Shown piece by piece: positions 1 through 10,665 of a DNA stretch of 50,748 nucleotides; the first letter of the stretch is position 1; each line of letters starts with the position of its first letter. Location: positions 1 through 50,748 of the forward strand of contig PFUL01000049.1 in the NCBI GenBank assembly GCA_002790095.1, written 5' to 3'. The translations under genes were made by a program, and so were the position numbers. The stretch comes from Elusimicrobia bacterium CG_4_9_14_3_um_filter_62_55 (GTDB taxonomy: Bacteria > Elusimicrobiota > Elusimicrobia > UBA1565). The notes under the pieces were generated by a model. That model was not told the DNA's origin. It saw nothing but the letters and a program-made list of their open reading frames with translations, and did no database searches.

Positions 1-67
1 TTCGCGGCTTTCGCTGTCGCAAAAGCGGACGCAGCGGAAGTCTATGGAGGTTTCCCATGCCTTATTT

Positions 68-91
68 CTTTATAGGCGATCGCCTATAAAG
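68..91. repeat. 24-bp perfect palindrome
   Basis: Two 12-base arms, CTTTATAGGCGA and its exact reverse complement, meet with no spacer. The centre holds GCGATCGC, which is the HIP1-type octamer. No T-run follows on either strand, so it does not read as a terminator. It lies about 100 bases upstream of the toxin-antitoxin promoter and may be an operator or a junction of inserted DNA. Confidence 0.6.
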
Positions 92-192
92 TACATACAA
101 GCGGGAGAGGACTATGGTTCCCTCCAGACTCCGAAGCCCATACAGCATCACAACTCCAGTCCCAAACTATGGAAACTTGGAACAAGGCCCCC

Positions 193-221
193 TTGACGAA
201 AGGGGTGTCGGGGGTTAGAAT
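193..221 (+). promoter_or_regulatory. Sigma-70-like promoter for the RHH/RelE pair
   Basis: TTGACG at 193-198, a 17-base spacer, then TAGAAT at 216-221. TAGAAT recurs at 226-231, so the -10 region is directly repeated with a 10-base period. Predicted transcription start is near 228, leaving about 40 bases of leader before the antitoxin start. Prediction is by consensus only. Confidence 0.55.
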
Positions 222-269
222 AAAATAGAATCTATATGAACGAATATGCATTCAACGGGAGAATTCGCG

Positions 270-512
270 ATGCCTAAAACAATTACCCTGCGGCTCGCCG
301 ATCGGGTCTATGAGACTTTTCGCAGCTACGCCGAGGCGGATAACCGTCCCATCTCCAATCTCATTGAGACCGCCGCCCTCAAACATCTTGAGGAGTGCTC
401 GCTGATCTCGCCCTCCGAGATGCGCTCCATCTTGGCTGATGAATACCTGGTGGCGGGGTTGAAGAGCGGCTCGCGGGCGGCCCGTGGAAAAAAAGGCCGG
501 TTCGTCGCCTAA
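270..512 (+). CDS. Ribbon-helix-helix (CopG/RHH) antitoxin
   Basis: An 80-residue protein starting MPKTITLRL, the N-terminal beta strand typical of ribbon-helix-helix DNA-binding proteins, followed by a helix-turn-helix (VYETFRSYAEADNRPISN) and a basic C-terminus that would wrap the toxin. In this family the RHH dimer binds the operator and the tail neutralises the toxin. I prefer the ATG at 270 to the upstream ATG at 246 because GGGAG at 257-261 is correctly spaced from it and the first eight residues of the longer form look non-coding. The toxin gene follows after 6 bases on the same strand, so the two form a cassette, convergent with purA. Confidence 0.8.
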   Translation: MPKTITLRLADRVYETFRSYAEADNRPISNLIETAALKHLEECSLISPSEMRSILADEYLVAGLKSGSRAARGKKGRFVA

Positions 513-518
513 ACGCCG

Positions 519-800
519 GTGAGGGGCTCCTATCGCATTTTCGCGACCTCTCATTTTCTCAAATGCCTGAGACGACTGGACCCCGCGATCCTGAGAAAGA
601 TTGAAGCCAAACTGAAATCCCAGGTATATCCCCAACTCAAGCGGGAACCTTATTTCGGCCCCAACATCAAAAAGCTCCGCGATTGGGAGCCTGCGGCGTG
701 GCGCTACCGGATCGGCCTCTGGCGGGTCTTCTATGAGATTGACGAGCCCCGAAAGGTCGTCTCTTTGCTGACCTTTGATTGGCGCAAGGACGCTTACTAA
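519..800 (+). CDS. RelE/ParE-superfamily toxin
   Basis: A 93-residue basic protein with a GTG start. The layout is that of the RelE/ParE fold: an N-terminal strand (YRIFATSHFLKCLRRL), two helices rich in Lys/Leu, then the strands WRYRIGLWRVFYEID and KVVSLLTFDWRKDAY. The family cleaves ribosome-bound mRNA (RelE) or poisons gyrase (ParE); the C-terminal Arg, Lys and Tyr fit an RNase-type RelE, but sequence alone does not decide. It follows the RHH antitoxin by 6 bases and ends 4 bases before the convergent purA stop, so the cassette sits exactly at the 3' end of a housekeeping operon, a common insertion point. Confidence 0.8.
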   Translation: MRGSYRIFATSHFLKCLRRLDPAILRKIEAKLKSQVYPQLKREPYFGPNIKKLRDWEPAAWRYRIGLWRVFYEIDEPRKVVSLLTFDWRKDAY

Positions 801-804
801 CAGC

Positions 805-3051
<2,247 letters not shown>

Positions 3052-3055
<4 letters not shown>

Positions 3056-4002
3056 GCGCCCTTCTGGCGGGGCGGCAGCCCCGCCGTGCCGGCGTTCTTA
3101 GGGCTCTCAGGACCGCCGGCCGACCGCGGATGACTTCGGCGGTAGACCTTGCGCAAACTCTCCAGCGAGGTATGCGTGTAAATCTGGGTGGTCGCGAGAT
3201 TCTTATGCCCGAGCATCTCCTGCAGCGCCCGCAAGTCGCAGCCGCCGTCGAGCAAATGGGTCGCGAAGCTGTGCCGAAGGGCGTGCGGCGAGACCGATTT
3301 CAGAAGACCGGAGGATTTCGCCCAGCGTTTGACCACCCAAGCGACCCCCGCGTCGGTGAGCCTCCCCCCGCGTCCGTTGCGCCACAACGGGCGTCCCGAA
3401 ACGGCCGCTGAAAACGACGGCCGCGCGCGCTGATACTCCCGCAGCGCCTTCAGAGCGCCGCCTCCGACGGGCACGATCCGCTCGCGTGAGCCCTTTCCGA
3501 ACACCCGCGCCGTGCCGCCCATGAAATCGAGATCCGGGTCGTTGAGACGAGACAGTTCGGTGCGGCGCAGGCCGCTGGAATAGAGCAATTCCAGAATCGC
3601 CCGGTCGCGCAGGCGGACCCACTCGAGACCCCGTCCTTCGCACTCGAGCAAGCCGCGGACCTCGTTCTCCGACAGGAACCGAGGCAGCTTCTTTTCCGCT
3701 TTGGGAATCGGGAGATTGAGAAAGGGATCCCGCTGCAATTCGCCGGCCTCCCGAAGGAAGCGGCAGAAGGATCGCACCGCCGAAAGCTTGCGCAGCACGG
3801 ACGCCCGGGAAAGTGCGCGCGACCCGAGATCCGCCAAGTACCCCCGGGCCTCTCGGCGCCCGAGCGCGCTTGGCGCGAGCGAGCGCGCAAAACAGAAGCA
3901 CTCGAATTCAGCCAGGTCGCGCGTGTAGGCGCGCAGCGTATGCTCGGAAAAATTGCGCCGAGACCGCAGCGCCGTAAGAAAACGCTGGATCCGGAGCTTC
4001 AC
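3052..4002 (-). CDS. xerC: Tyrosine recombinase XerC/XerD
   Basis: Site-specific recombinase of the Xer type, which resolves chromosome dimers at dif together with FtsK. The N-terminal SAM-like DNA-binding domain covers about residues 1-95 (NFSEHTLRAYTRDL). The catalytic domain carries the Arg in SGLRRTELSRL, the HALRHSFATHLL box (H-x-x-R), GHKNLATTQIYTH with the second His, and the nucleophilic Tyr of IYTH. Whether it is XerC or XerD cannot be told from one copy. The last 18 residues (about SPKNAGTAGLPPRQKGA) are foreign to the family and come from the repeat at 3064-3121. GTG start. Confidence 0.9.
3064..3121 (-). repeat. Protein-coding palindromic repeat, copy 1 (end of xerC)
   Basis: This 58-bp segment matches 4033-4090 with about 4 mismatches; the first 42 bases differ at one position. 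It contains a GC-rich hairpin (GGCGGGGC, GGCA loop, GCCCCGCC). On the minus strand it is translated as SPKNAGTAGLPPRQ near the XerC C-terminus, in the same frame as copy 2. This resembles REP elements or rickettsial palindromic elements inserted in frame. Confidence 0.8.
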
Positions 4003-4004
4003 GC

Positions 4005-6518
4005 CTACTCTTTGGACGCTTCTTCGCGCGCCTGGCGGGGCGGCAGCCCCGCTGTGCCGGCGTTCTTAGGGCTATTAGGATCGCCGGCCAGCGCAGCCCT
4101 CTCGGCCGCCCGCTCTTTTTGCTTCACCTCTTCTTCGTCGAGGTATTTCTGAGCGTCGTCCTTGGAGAGCGGTTTGAGGTTGCGGCATTTCGGAAAGCCG
4201 GAGCAGGCGAGGAAATGTCCGCGCTTGCCCAGACGCATCCACATCGGGCTCTGGCACTTGTTGCAGGGCCGCGAAGTGATGATCGGACGCGAACCTTCGA
4301 TCTTGCTGCCGTTCGCGTCCAGCGAGTAGGTGTTCTTGCAGTTCGGGTAGCCCAAGCAGGCGAGGAAGCGTCCCTTGCGCCCGGTCCGGATCACCATCGG
4401 CTTGTCGCAGAGATCGCAGACCTCCTCGGTCTTTTCCGGAACGACTTTTTGTCCGTCGGGATCGAGCTGAATCTTGCCGCGGCATTTCGGGAATCGAGAA
4501 CACGAGAGATACTTTCCGAAACGACTCTCCCGAATCAGCATTTTATCCGAGCAGATCGGACAGGTCTCGGCGCTCTCCTGCGGTTCGACGCGGCAGTCCT
4601 CCATCTCATCCTGGGCCAGATCGAGGGCTTTCTTAAAGGGATCGAAGAAGCTCCCCACCACTTCCTGCCAGCGGTCCCTGCCCTCGGCGACGCCGTCGAG
4701 CTGCTCTTCGACCGCAGCCGTATAGCCGAGATCCATTTGCTCGGAGAAATGCTTGTTGAGCTGCTCGACGACCAAGATGCCCAGATCGCTGGGGGTCAGG
4801 CGTCGGTCCTTCAGGCCACGCCGCACATAGCCCCGATCGATGACGGTCTTGATCGTGGGCGCGTAGGTGGACGGGCGGCCGATGCCGTGCTTCTCAAGGG
4901 CGCGGATCAGGCTCGCTTCGTTGTAGAACGGAGGCGGGCTGGTCTGATGCCCCTCGGAAAGAAGCTCCTCGAGCTTCACCGAGTCCCCCTCGTGCAGTTC
5001 GGGCAGGCGGCGGTCCTTGGAGTCGCCTGAATTCTCCTCGTCCTCGGCCTTGTCCTCCTGCTTGTCTTGAAGCACCTTCAAGAAACCGTCGAATTTCAGC
5101 GTCCGGCCGGTCGCGTGAAACAGCGCGTCCCCGCTCTCGATATCGGCGGCGACCGTGTCGAAAACGGCTTCCTTCATCTGGCTCGCGACGAAGCGCTTCC
5201 AAATGAGGGAGTAAAGCTTGAACTGCTCCGGGGTCAAATGCTTTTTCAGCGATTCCGGCGTGCGCTTGACGCTCGTTGGTCGGATCGCTTCGTGCGCCTC
5301 CTGGGCGCCCTTCACCTTGCCGGTGTACACCGGGGATGTCTCGGGAAGATACTCCGTGCCGAATTCCTTGTCGATGAACTCGCGCGCTTCCTGCTGGGCG
5401 ATCGTAGCGACGTTCACGGAGTCGGTTCTCATGTAGGTGATCAAACCGGCGGGATCGTCGGTGCCGGTGTCGACGCCTTCGTAGAGGCCCTGTGCGATGC
5501 GCATCGTGCGTTCGGCCGCGAAGCCGAGCTTCTGCGAACCCGCCTGCTGAAGGGTGCTCGTAATGAACGGGGGAGTCGGCCGGCGGCGGACTTCCTTACG
5601 TTCGACGGAAACGACCGTGAAGGCGCCGCTCTTCACCGCGTCCTCGACGGCCTTCAGCGACTCCTTCGATTGGAAGACGGTCGACTTCACGCGGTAGTCT
5701 TCCGAGAACAGCTTATGCGTCCGGGTCACCTCGATCTTCTCGCCCTTCCACTGCGTCAAGCGGGCCTCGAACTCGGGTTTAAGACCCGCCTTTTCGAACT
5801 TGGCGCCGAGCGTCCAATACTCGGAGGTCTCGAAAGCCTTGATCTCCTTATCCCGCTCTACGAGCAACCGCACCGCGACCGACTGGACGCGGCCGGCGGA
5901 AAGCCCACGGCGGATCTTGCGCCACAGCAACGGGGAAAGCTTGTAGCCCACCAGCCGGTCGATAACGCGACGGGCTTGCTGCGCATGGACCAGATGCATG
6001 TCCACTTCGCGCGGCTCTTCGAGCGCGGCCTGAATCGCCTGCGGCGTGATTTCGTGAAAAGTGATGCGGCGAAAACGATCCAACGGAACGCCGAGGATCT
6101 GTCCCAAATGCCACGCGATCGATTCCCCCTCGCGATCGTGGTCCGTCGCGAGGTAAACGAATTCGGACTTCTTGGCAAGCTTTTTGAGCTCGGGGAGAAG
6201 CTTCTTCGTGCGCGTGAGCAGTTGGTACGAAGGCTCGAACTCCTTGTCCTCATCGACGCCGAGCTTCTTTTCCGGAAGATCCCGAACGTGGCCGTACGAG
6301 CTGGCGACGGTATAGCCCCGCTTCAAGAAGCGGGAGATCGTCCGCTGCTTGGCGGGCGACTCGACGATGACCAAGGATCCGCTGACCTTTCCGGAGGAAG
6401 CCTTCGGTACGTCTTCGGACAAAGCCGCTTTGACGGTTTTCTTGGTAGTTTTCTTTGCGGCCTTTTTCTTGGTTTTTTTCTTAGCTGCGGGCATATCCCT
6501 GTCCGGCGACCGGTTCAA
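4005..6518 (-). CDS. topA: DNA topoisomerase I
   Basis: Type IA topoisomerase that relaxes negative supercoils. The TOPRIM domain starts at about residue 48 (SLVIVESPAKQRTI) with ATDHDREGE following; the active-site Tyr is in GLITYMRTDS. Three C-terminal four-Cys zinc ribbons follow (CPIC...CSRFPKC, CDLC...CLGYPNC, CNKC...CSGFPKC). A Lys/Ala-rich N-terminal tail (PAAKKKTKKKAAKKTTKK) precedes TOPRIM and may bind DNA. The start is uncertain: the TTG at 6518 has AAAGGG correctly placed, while the ATG at 6494 gives MPAAKKK with a very close AGGGA. Either overlaps dprA. The C-terminus ends in the repeat-encoded peptide shared with XerC. Confidence 0.96.
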   Translation of the reverse strand: MNRSPDRDMPAAKKKTKKKAAKKTTKKTVKAALSEDVPKASSGKVSGSLVIVESPAKQRTISRFLKRGYTVASSYGHVRDLPEKKLGVDEDKEFEPSYQLLTRTKKLLPELKKLAKKSEFVYLATDHDREGESIAWHLGQILGVPLDRFRRITFHEITPQAIQAALEEPREVDMHLVHAQQARRVIDRLVGYKLSPLLWRKIRRGLSAGRVQSVAVRLLVERDKEIKAFETSEYWTLGAKFEKAGLKPEFEARLTQWKGEKIEVTRTHKLFSEDYRVKSTVFQSKESLKAVEDAVKSGAFTVVSVERKEVRRRPTPPFITSTLQQAGSQKLGFAAERTMRIAQGLYEGVDTGTDDPAGLITYMRTDSVNVATIAQQEAREFIDKEFGTEYLPETSPVYTGKVKGAQEAHEAIRPTSVKRTPESLKKHLTPEQFKLYSLIWKRFVASQMKEAVFDTVAADIESGDALFHATGRTLKFDGFLKVLQDKQEDKAEDEENSGDSKDRRLPELHEGDSVKLEELLSEGHQTSPPPFYNEASLIRALEKHGIGRPSTYAPTIKTVIDRGYVRRGLKDRRLTPSDLGILVVEQLNKHFSEQMDLGYTAAVEEQLDGVAEGRDRWQEVVGSFFDPFKKALDLAQDEMEDCRVEPQESAETCPICSDKMLIRESRFGKYLSCSRFPKCRGKIQLDPDGQKVVPEKTEEVCDLCDKPMVIRTGRKGRFLACLGYPNCKNTYSLDANGSKIEGSRPIITSRPCNKCQSPMWMRLGKRGHFLACSGFPKCRNLKPLSKDDAQKYLDEEEVKQKERAAERAALAGDPNSPKNAGTAGLPPRQAREEASKE
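4033..4090 (-). repeat. Protein-coding palindromic repeat, copy 2 (end of topA)
   Basis: Partner of 3064-3121 with the same hairpin. It encodes SPKNAGTAGLPPRQ in the same frame close to the TopA stop, followed by a short charged tail. TopA homologues normally end after the last zinc ribbon and a basic tail, so this peptide is an added segment. Confidence 0.8.
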
Positions 6519-7347
6519 TCAGACCCTTTCCTTCCATGTAAGAAAGCAAAGACAACAATCTAGGCAATTCGAATCCGGTTTCGCCGCTCAACTCCTCTAT
6601 ACTCAAATGATCGGAACCCAGTAAGTCTAGAACTTTCCGCTCGGCAAGAGTATCACCCTCTTCCTTATATGTCAAGGCGGGAGGATCCGGCCGCTCCCCC
6701 CGGTCTATCCCCAAAGCCTCCATAACCGAGTCGGCGTCACGCACCGGGCTGGCCCCGGCGCGCAACAGCCTGTACGAGGCCGCTCCGAGCGGACGGTCAA
6801 CGGCCGCGGGAACAGCCATCACCTCCCGCCCCTGTTCGCCGGCCAAGCGAGCGGTGATCAGCGATCCGGATCGCTCGGCGCCTTCGACCACGACCACCCC
6901 GAGCGAAAGTCCGGAAACGATCGCATTGCGCATCGGAAACTGTTCCGGCCGCGGGCCCCGGTCCGGCTCGAATTGAGAAATCAAAGCGCCGCCGGAGACG
7001 AAGATGCGCTGCGCCAAAGCGGTGTGCTCGACCGGATAGATCCTGCGCAAACCGGAACCCAAGACCGCCCAGGTAATCCCACCGGCCTCGAGCGCCCCCT
7101 CGTGAGCCGCCGCGTCGATGCCGCGCGCGAGTCCGCTTACCACGACGATCCCCGCCCGCGCCAAACCCGCGGCGATGCTCCTGGCCATCCGCCGCCCGTA
7201 GGGGGACGGCTTGCGCGAACCCACGACGGCAACGGCGGGAAGTTCTGGGTTCAATGCCCCGGCGATCCAAAGCCACTCCGGCGCGCATTCCGCTTCGCGG
7301 AGTCGTTCGGGAATTTCAAGGGCGCTCGCCGGGATCCTGCGGATCAA
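6481..7347 (-). CDS. dprA: DNA-processing protein DprA
   Basis: DprA binds incoming single-stranded DNA during natural transformation and loads RecA. The Rossmann-like core is clear: AVVGSRKPSPYGRRMA, VVSGLARGIDAAAHEGAL, ITWAVLGSGLRRIYPVEH, GALISQFEPDRGPRPEQFPM-RNAIVSGLS, and ERSGSLITARLAGEQGREVMAVP. A winged-helix-like C-terminus (LGSDHLSIEELSGETGF) closes the 288 residues. The N-terminal SAM domain is short or absent. It overlaps the Xre gene upstream by 4 bases and topA downstream by 14-38 bases. With ComM at 9-10.6 kb it suggests natural competence. Confidence 0.93.
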   Translation of the reverse strand: MIRRIPASALEIPERLREAECAPEWLWIAGALNPELPAVAVVGSRKPSPYGRRMARSIAAGLARAGIVVVSGLARGIDAAAHEGALEAGGITWAVLGSGLRRIYPVEHTALAQRIFVSGGALISQFEPDRGPRPEQFPMRNAIVSGLSLGVVVVEGAERSGSLITARLAGEQGREVMAVPAAVDRPLGAASYRLLRAGASPVRDADSVMEALGIDRGERPDPPALTYKEEGDTLAERKVLDLLGSDHLSIEELSGETGFELPRLLSLLSYMEGKGLIEPVAGQGYARS

Positions 7348-7721
7348 AGCAGTTCCTCTCCGAAATCGTCTTTCCGGGAAGGAGCAAGGTTATGAGGCAC
7401 GGACCGCGCAAAATATCCACGGCGGCCTTCCCGCGACAACAATCGGTCTACGCGCTCGAACGCGTCCTCCTCCTCAAGCAGGCGCTTCCATTCGGAGGGG
7501 ATGCGCCCGGCGCCGACGATCAAGCGCGCGGGTTCGATCTTCAGCGCGACCGCCAGCCGTCGCAGCACTTCTTCTTCGGAAGGAGGATTGCGCTTGCCCG
7601 CGAGAACCTTGGAGAGAAACGAGGGATCAAGGTCCGTCTCCCGGCACAATTCCCGCAAACCCAGACCGCGCCGCTGCATGCCGTCCTTGACCATCGCCGC
7701 AAACGGCGCCCGTGCCGTCAT
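7344..7721 (-). CDS. Xre-family helix-turn-helix regulator
   Basis: A 125-residue protein with an HTH_3/Xre domain at about residues 10-65: GLRELCRETDLDPSFLSKVLAGKRNPPSEEEVLRRLAVALKI, the standard five-helix layout. The C-terminal 50 residues are charged and without a recognised domain. It is coupled to dprA by an ATGA overlap and lies 5 bases after the TPR gene, so it may control this operon or competence functions. The target is not visible. Confidence 0.8.
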   Translation of the reverse strand: MTARAPFAAMVKDGMQRRGLGLRELCRETDLDPSFLSKVLAGKRNPPSEEEVLRRLAVALKIEPARLIVGAGRIPSEWKRLLEEEDAFERVDRLLSREGRRGYFARSVPHNLAPSRKDDFGEELL

Positions 7722-7725
7722 GGGG

Positions 7726-8181
7726 TCAGTCCGGCTTTCCCTTCTCAGGGATCTCTTCGTACGCGTCGTCCAGATGGCCGTGAATCGCCCCGCCCCGCTC
7801 GAACTTGATGTGCTCCCAACGCTGATGAACGACGCCTTTCATCGCATGATCCGGGAAGTAGGTCAGATACTTGGCGTACATCTCCCGGGCCTCGTCGTAT
7901 TTATTCTGTTCTCGGTAGGCTATTCCCGCCCGCGCGAGCGCCTTGGGGGCGTAATACGAAGTCGGGTGATTCAACAAAAGCTGGTCGAAGGCTTTTGTCG
8001 AACGAGGATAGTCTCCCCGCGCGTAATAGATGAGGCCGACATAATACTCGATCTGCTCCGAGCGGGGATTTCCCTCGTCCTTCGCGGCGACCGTCAGCAT
8101 ATCCTCGTAATCGTAATGATTGCGGACGTAGTAAACCCCTCCGATCAAGAGGGCGAGTGCGATCGTGTATTTGTTGATCAT
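7726..8181 (-). CDS. Membrane-anchored TPR protein (BamD/YbgF-like repeats)
   Basis: A 151-residue protein with an N-terminal membrane anchor (INKYTIALALLIGGVYYV), then TPR-like repeats at about residues 45-115, including GLIYYARGDYPRSTKAFDQL, NHPTSYYAPKALARAGIAYR and DEAREMYAKYLTYFPDH. The spacing resembles outer-membrane assembly lipoproteins of the YbgF/BamD class, but there is no lipobox Cys. A well-placed AAGGGG precedes the ATG. It follows the LysM gene by 9 bases, so both probably act in the envelope. Confidence 0.65.
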   Translation of the reverse strand: MINKYTIALALLIGGVYYVRNHYDYEDMLTVAAKDEGNPRSEQIEYYVGLIYYARGDYPRSTKAFDQLLLNHPTSYYAPKALARAGIAYREQNKYDEAREMYAKYLTYFPDHAMKGVVHQRWEHIKFERGGAIHGHLDDAYEEIPEKGKPD

Positions 8182-8190
8182 CGAGTCCCC

Positions 8191-8934
8191 TTACTCCGCC
8201 TTCAGGATGTCGTTGAGCTGGATGGAACCGCCCGACTTGACGACCATCGCCCGATACTCGCCGTCCTTGATCTTGCGAACCACTTCGATCTCACCGACCC
8301 GCTGCACGTAAATTCCCTTGGGATCCGGATCGTCCTCGCGAAGGGCGGACCACCGGTACACGGCTAACCGCGTTCTTCTGCGCACCGAAACGGCATTAGA
8401 AATCTGCACCCGGACGAGATCCCCGCTGGCCGTCATGCTTTCCTTCCCCTGGTAGTCGAGAACGCGCCCGTCGGGTGTCCAGCCCTTGGCCATCTTAAAT
8501 CGCGGCATCGCCGCCGTCTGACCGGTCATCCCCTTCGGAAATTCAGTCGAGAGCGAATCACTGTCGGCGAGTTCCCCGGGAGGCGCCTTCGGGGCGAGTT
8601 CGACCACCGGCTCCGGCTCCGGCTCCGGAGTCCGAACCGGCTTCTTCACTTCCTGGTCGGTCACCATCACCGTCTTGCCGAGACCGGGGATCACGAAGAC
8701 CTGGCCGGGATAGATCACATTGGGATCCTTAATCCGGTCGGTATTCGCCTCGTAGATTCTCGGCCAGAGCCAGGGGGTGTGGTAGAAGTATTCGGAAAGG
8801 TCCCAAAGCGTGTCGGCCTTCACCACCTCGTGATCGGCCCCCTCTTGAATCGTTTCTTGATGCGTCTCAACCACCGTTTCCTGCGCGAACGCGCCGGCGC
8901 ACGCAAAAATCAGGATCGCGATGAATGCCTTCAT
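8191..8934 (-). CDS. Secreted LysM-domain protein
   Basis: Signal peptide MKAFIAILIFACAGAFA, then a LysM domain at about residues 35-85 (VVKADTLWDLSEYFYHTPWLWP, then NVIYPGQVFVIPG) that would bind peptidoglycan. A Pro/Glu linker follows, and a C-terminal beta-rich domain (YQGKESMTASGDLVRVQISN, then AVYRW, VQRVGEIEVVRKIKDGEYRAMVV) similar to those of LysM proteins that meet other envelope parts. GGAGG lies 4-5 bases upstream of the ATG. A 13-codon upstream reading frame (8931-8972) with its own GGAG ends by overlapping this start (TTATGA), which might couple translation. Confidence 0.75.
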   Translation of the reverse strand: MKAFIAILIFACAGAFAQETVVETHQETIQEGADHEVVKADTLWDLSEYFYHTPWLWPRIYEANTDRIKDPNVIYPGQVFVIPGLGKTVMVTDQEVKKPVRTPEPEPEPVVELAPKAPPGELADSDSLSTEFPKGMTGQTAAMPRFKMAKGWTPDGRVLDYQGKESMTASGDLVRVQISNAVSVRRRTRLAVYRWSALREDDPDPKGIYVQRVGEIEVVRKIKDGEYRAMVVKSGGSIQLNDILKAE

Positions 8935-9075
8935 AAAGCCTCCGCTTTAAATCCGTTCAGCCGCATACTCATTCTCCAAAATTGGCCGCTAAAATTACCA
9001 CTTTCCCGGGGGTTCTCTCTCCTTATATGCCTTCCTTTGAGAAATAAATCAAGGTGACTGTGGTCGCGCTTCGCC

Positions 9076-10599
9076 TTACGGATCCGCATATCCGCGGTAA
9101 AACAGCGCCTCGGAGACGTGCGGGTCTTCGATGCTCGCGGAACCGGCAAGATCGGCGAGGGTCCGCGCGACTCGCAGAATCCGGTCGATGCCCCGCGCGG
9201 AGAGCTTACCCCCTTCAACGAACGATTCGATCAGCCGGAGGCTTCCCGCCCCGAGCGGGCAAAGCGTTCTCAATTCGGCGCTCGTGAGCCCGGCGTTCCC
9301 CCCGGGACGATTCAGGCGGGCGGACGACCGCGACCGCGCCGCGACCACGCGCTCCCGAACCGCCGCGGACGGCTCCCCCGCGGCGGGCGCATTCCAATCC
9401 TCAAAGGGAAGCGGGGCCAGCTCGATGCGCAGATCGAAGCGGTCCAGCATCGGACCCGAGACGCGATTGCGGTAGCGCCGCACCGAGGGCTCCGGACACA
9501 CGCAGGGATTTTTCACCCTGCCGGCGCGGCCGCACGGACAAGGGTTCATCGCGGCGACCAAGGAGAAATCCGCCGGAAAGCGAATCGAATCCCGCACGCG
9601 CGTCACCGTCACGGAGTGATCCTCCAGCGGCTGCCGCAGCGCCTCCAGGGCGCCGCGCCGGAATTCCGGGAGCTCGTCTAAAAACAACACCCCGCGATGC
9701 GCCAGCACGATTTCGCCGGGACGACACGCCGGGCCTCCGCCGATCATCGAAAGCGTCGACGCCGTCGCGTGCGGCGCCCGAAACGGACGCTCGCGGGGAA
9801 TTCCGTCGGACGGAGCGCGCAATCCGGCGACGGAATGAATCCGGGCGACCTCGAGCGCCTCGTCTCCCCCCAGCGGCGGAAGGATGCCCGGCAGACGCCG
9901 GGCGAGCATCGATTTCCCGGAGCCCGGAGGCCCGACCATCAGGAGGTTGTGCCCCCCCGCCGCGGAGATCTCGAGCGCGCGGCGCGCCAGCGCCTGGCCG
10001 CGTACATCCGAGAGATCGTACGCGCACGCGCTCCCAGGGCGTTCCGGCGGGGGAAGCTCATCGGACGGCAGGCGCCGCCGCGGGCGCTCCCGATCGCCCA
10101 GGAGGGCGGCCGCTTCGGTCAGCGATCCTACCCCGAACACGGGCAGGCCCGTCAGCGCCGCCTCCGCCGCGTTCGCCGACGGGACGAGAGCGGCCCGCAT
10201 CCCGCACTCGCGGGCGGCCAAAGTCAGCGCGAGAGCCCCGCGCACGGGCCTAAGAGACCCGTCCAAGGCGAGCTCCCCGAACGCGCAAAACCCCGTCGAC
10301 CAGGACTTCGCTTCGATTTGACCCGAGGCCGCCAGCACGCCGAGCGCGATCGGCAAATCCAGATGCGCGCCTTCCTTGCGCTGCTCGGCCGGGGCGAGAT
10401 TGACGACGACGCGCTGATCCGGAAATTCGAAGCCGGCGTTTCGCACGGCGGAGACCACGCGCTCGCGGGCCTCCCGCACCGCACCGCCGGGGAGTCCCAC
10501 GGTCGTGAAGCACGGGAGCCCGTTGCTGAGATCGGCCTCGACGCGGACGAGAAATCCGTCCACGCCGCGCACCGCGGCGGACCACAAGGTCGCGAGCAT
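9076..10599 (-). CDS. comM: ComM/YifB-type Mg-chelatase-like AAA+ helicase
   Basis: 507-residue protein of the YifB/ComM family; in competent bacteria ComM is a hexameric helicase that drives branch migration of integrating DNA. The N-terminal Lon-protease-like domain (VRGVDGFLVRVEADLSNGLP, then FTTVGLPGGAVREARERV) is followed by the Walker A GPPGSGKSMLARRLPGILPP, the Walker B GVLFLDELPEF, and the Cys-rich AAMNPCPCG insertion with CVCPEPSVRRYRNRVSGPMLDRFD. A C-terminal Mg-chelatase helical domain ends the protein. Together with dprA it supports a transformation capacity. Confidence 0.92.
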   Translation of the reverse strand: MLATLWSAAVRGVDGFLVRVEADLSNGLPCFTTVGLPGGAVREARERVVSAVRNAGFEFPDQRVVVNLAPAEQRKEGAHLDLPIALGVLAASGQIEAKSWSTGFCAFGELALDGSLRPVRGALALTLAARECGMRAALVPSANAAEAALTGLPVFGVGSLTEAAALLGDRERPRRRLPSDELPPPERPGSACAYDLSDVRGQALARRALEISAAGGHNLLMVGPPGSGKSMLARRLPGILPPLGGDEALEVARIHSVAGLRAPSDGIPRERPFRAPHATASTLSMIGGGPACRPGEIVLAHRGVLFLDELPEFRRGALEALRQPLEDHSVTVTRVRDSIRFPADFSLVAAMNPCPCGRAGRVKNPCVCPEPSVRRYRNRVSGPMLDRFDLRIELAPLPFEDWNAPAAGEPSAAVRERVVAARSRSSARLNRPGGNAGLTSAELRTLCPLGAGSLRLIESFVEGGKLSARGIDRILRVARTLADLAGSASIEDPHVSEALFYRGYADP

Positions 10600-10665
10600 G
10601 CCCGCTAGTACGGGCGGGGACGCGATTTAGTTCCCTTAACCTGGATTCCGCAGCTGGACGTGAGG

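Noticed and set aside
5067-6563. 498-residue plus-strand open frame opposite topA
   Set aside because: Antisense shadow of a strongly conserved gene in GC-rich DNA; no domain, no ribosome site.
8931-8972. 13-codon upstream reading frame before the LysM gene
   Set aside because: Has a GGAG and overlaps the LysM start, but it is too short to call without expression data; mentioned only in the LysM entry.
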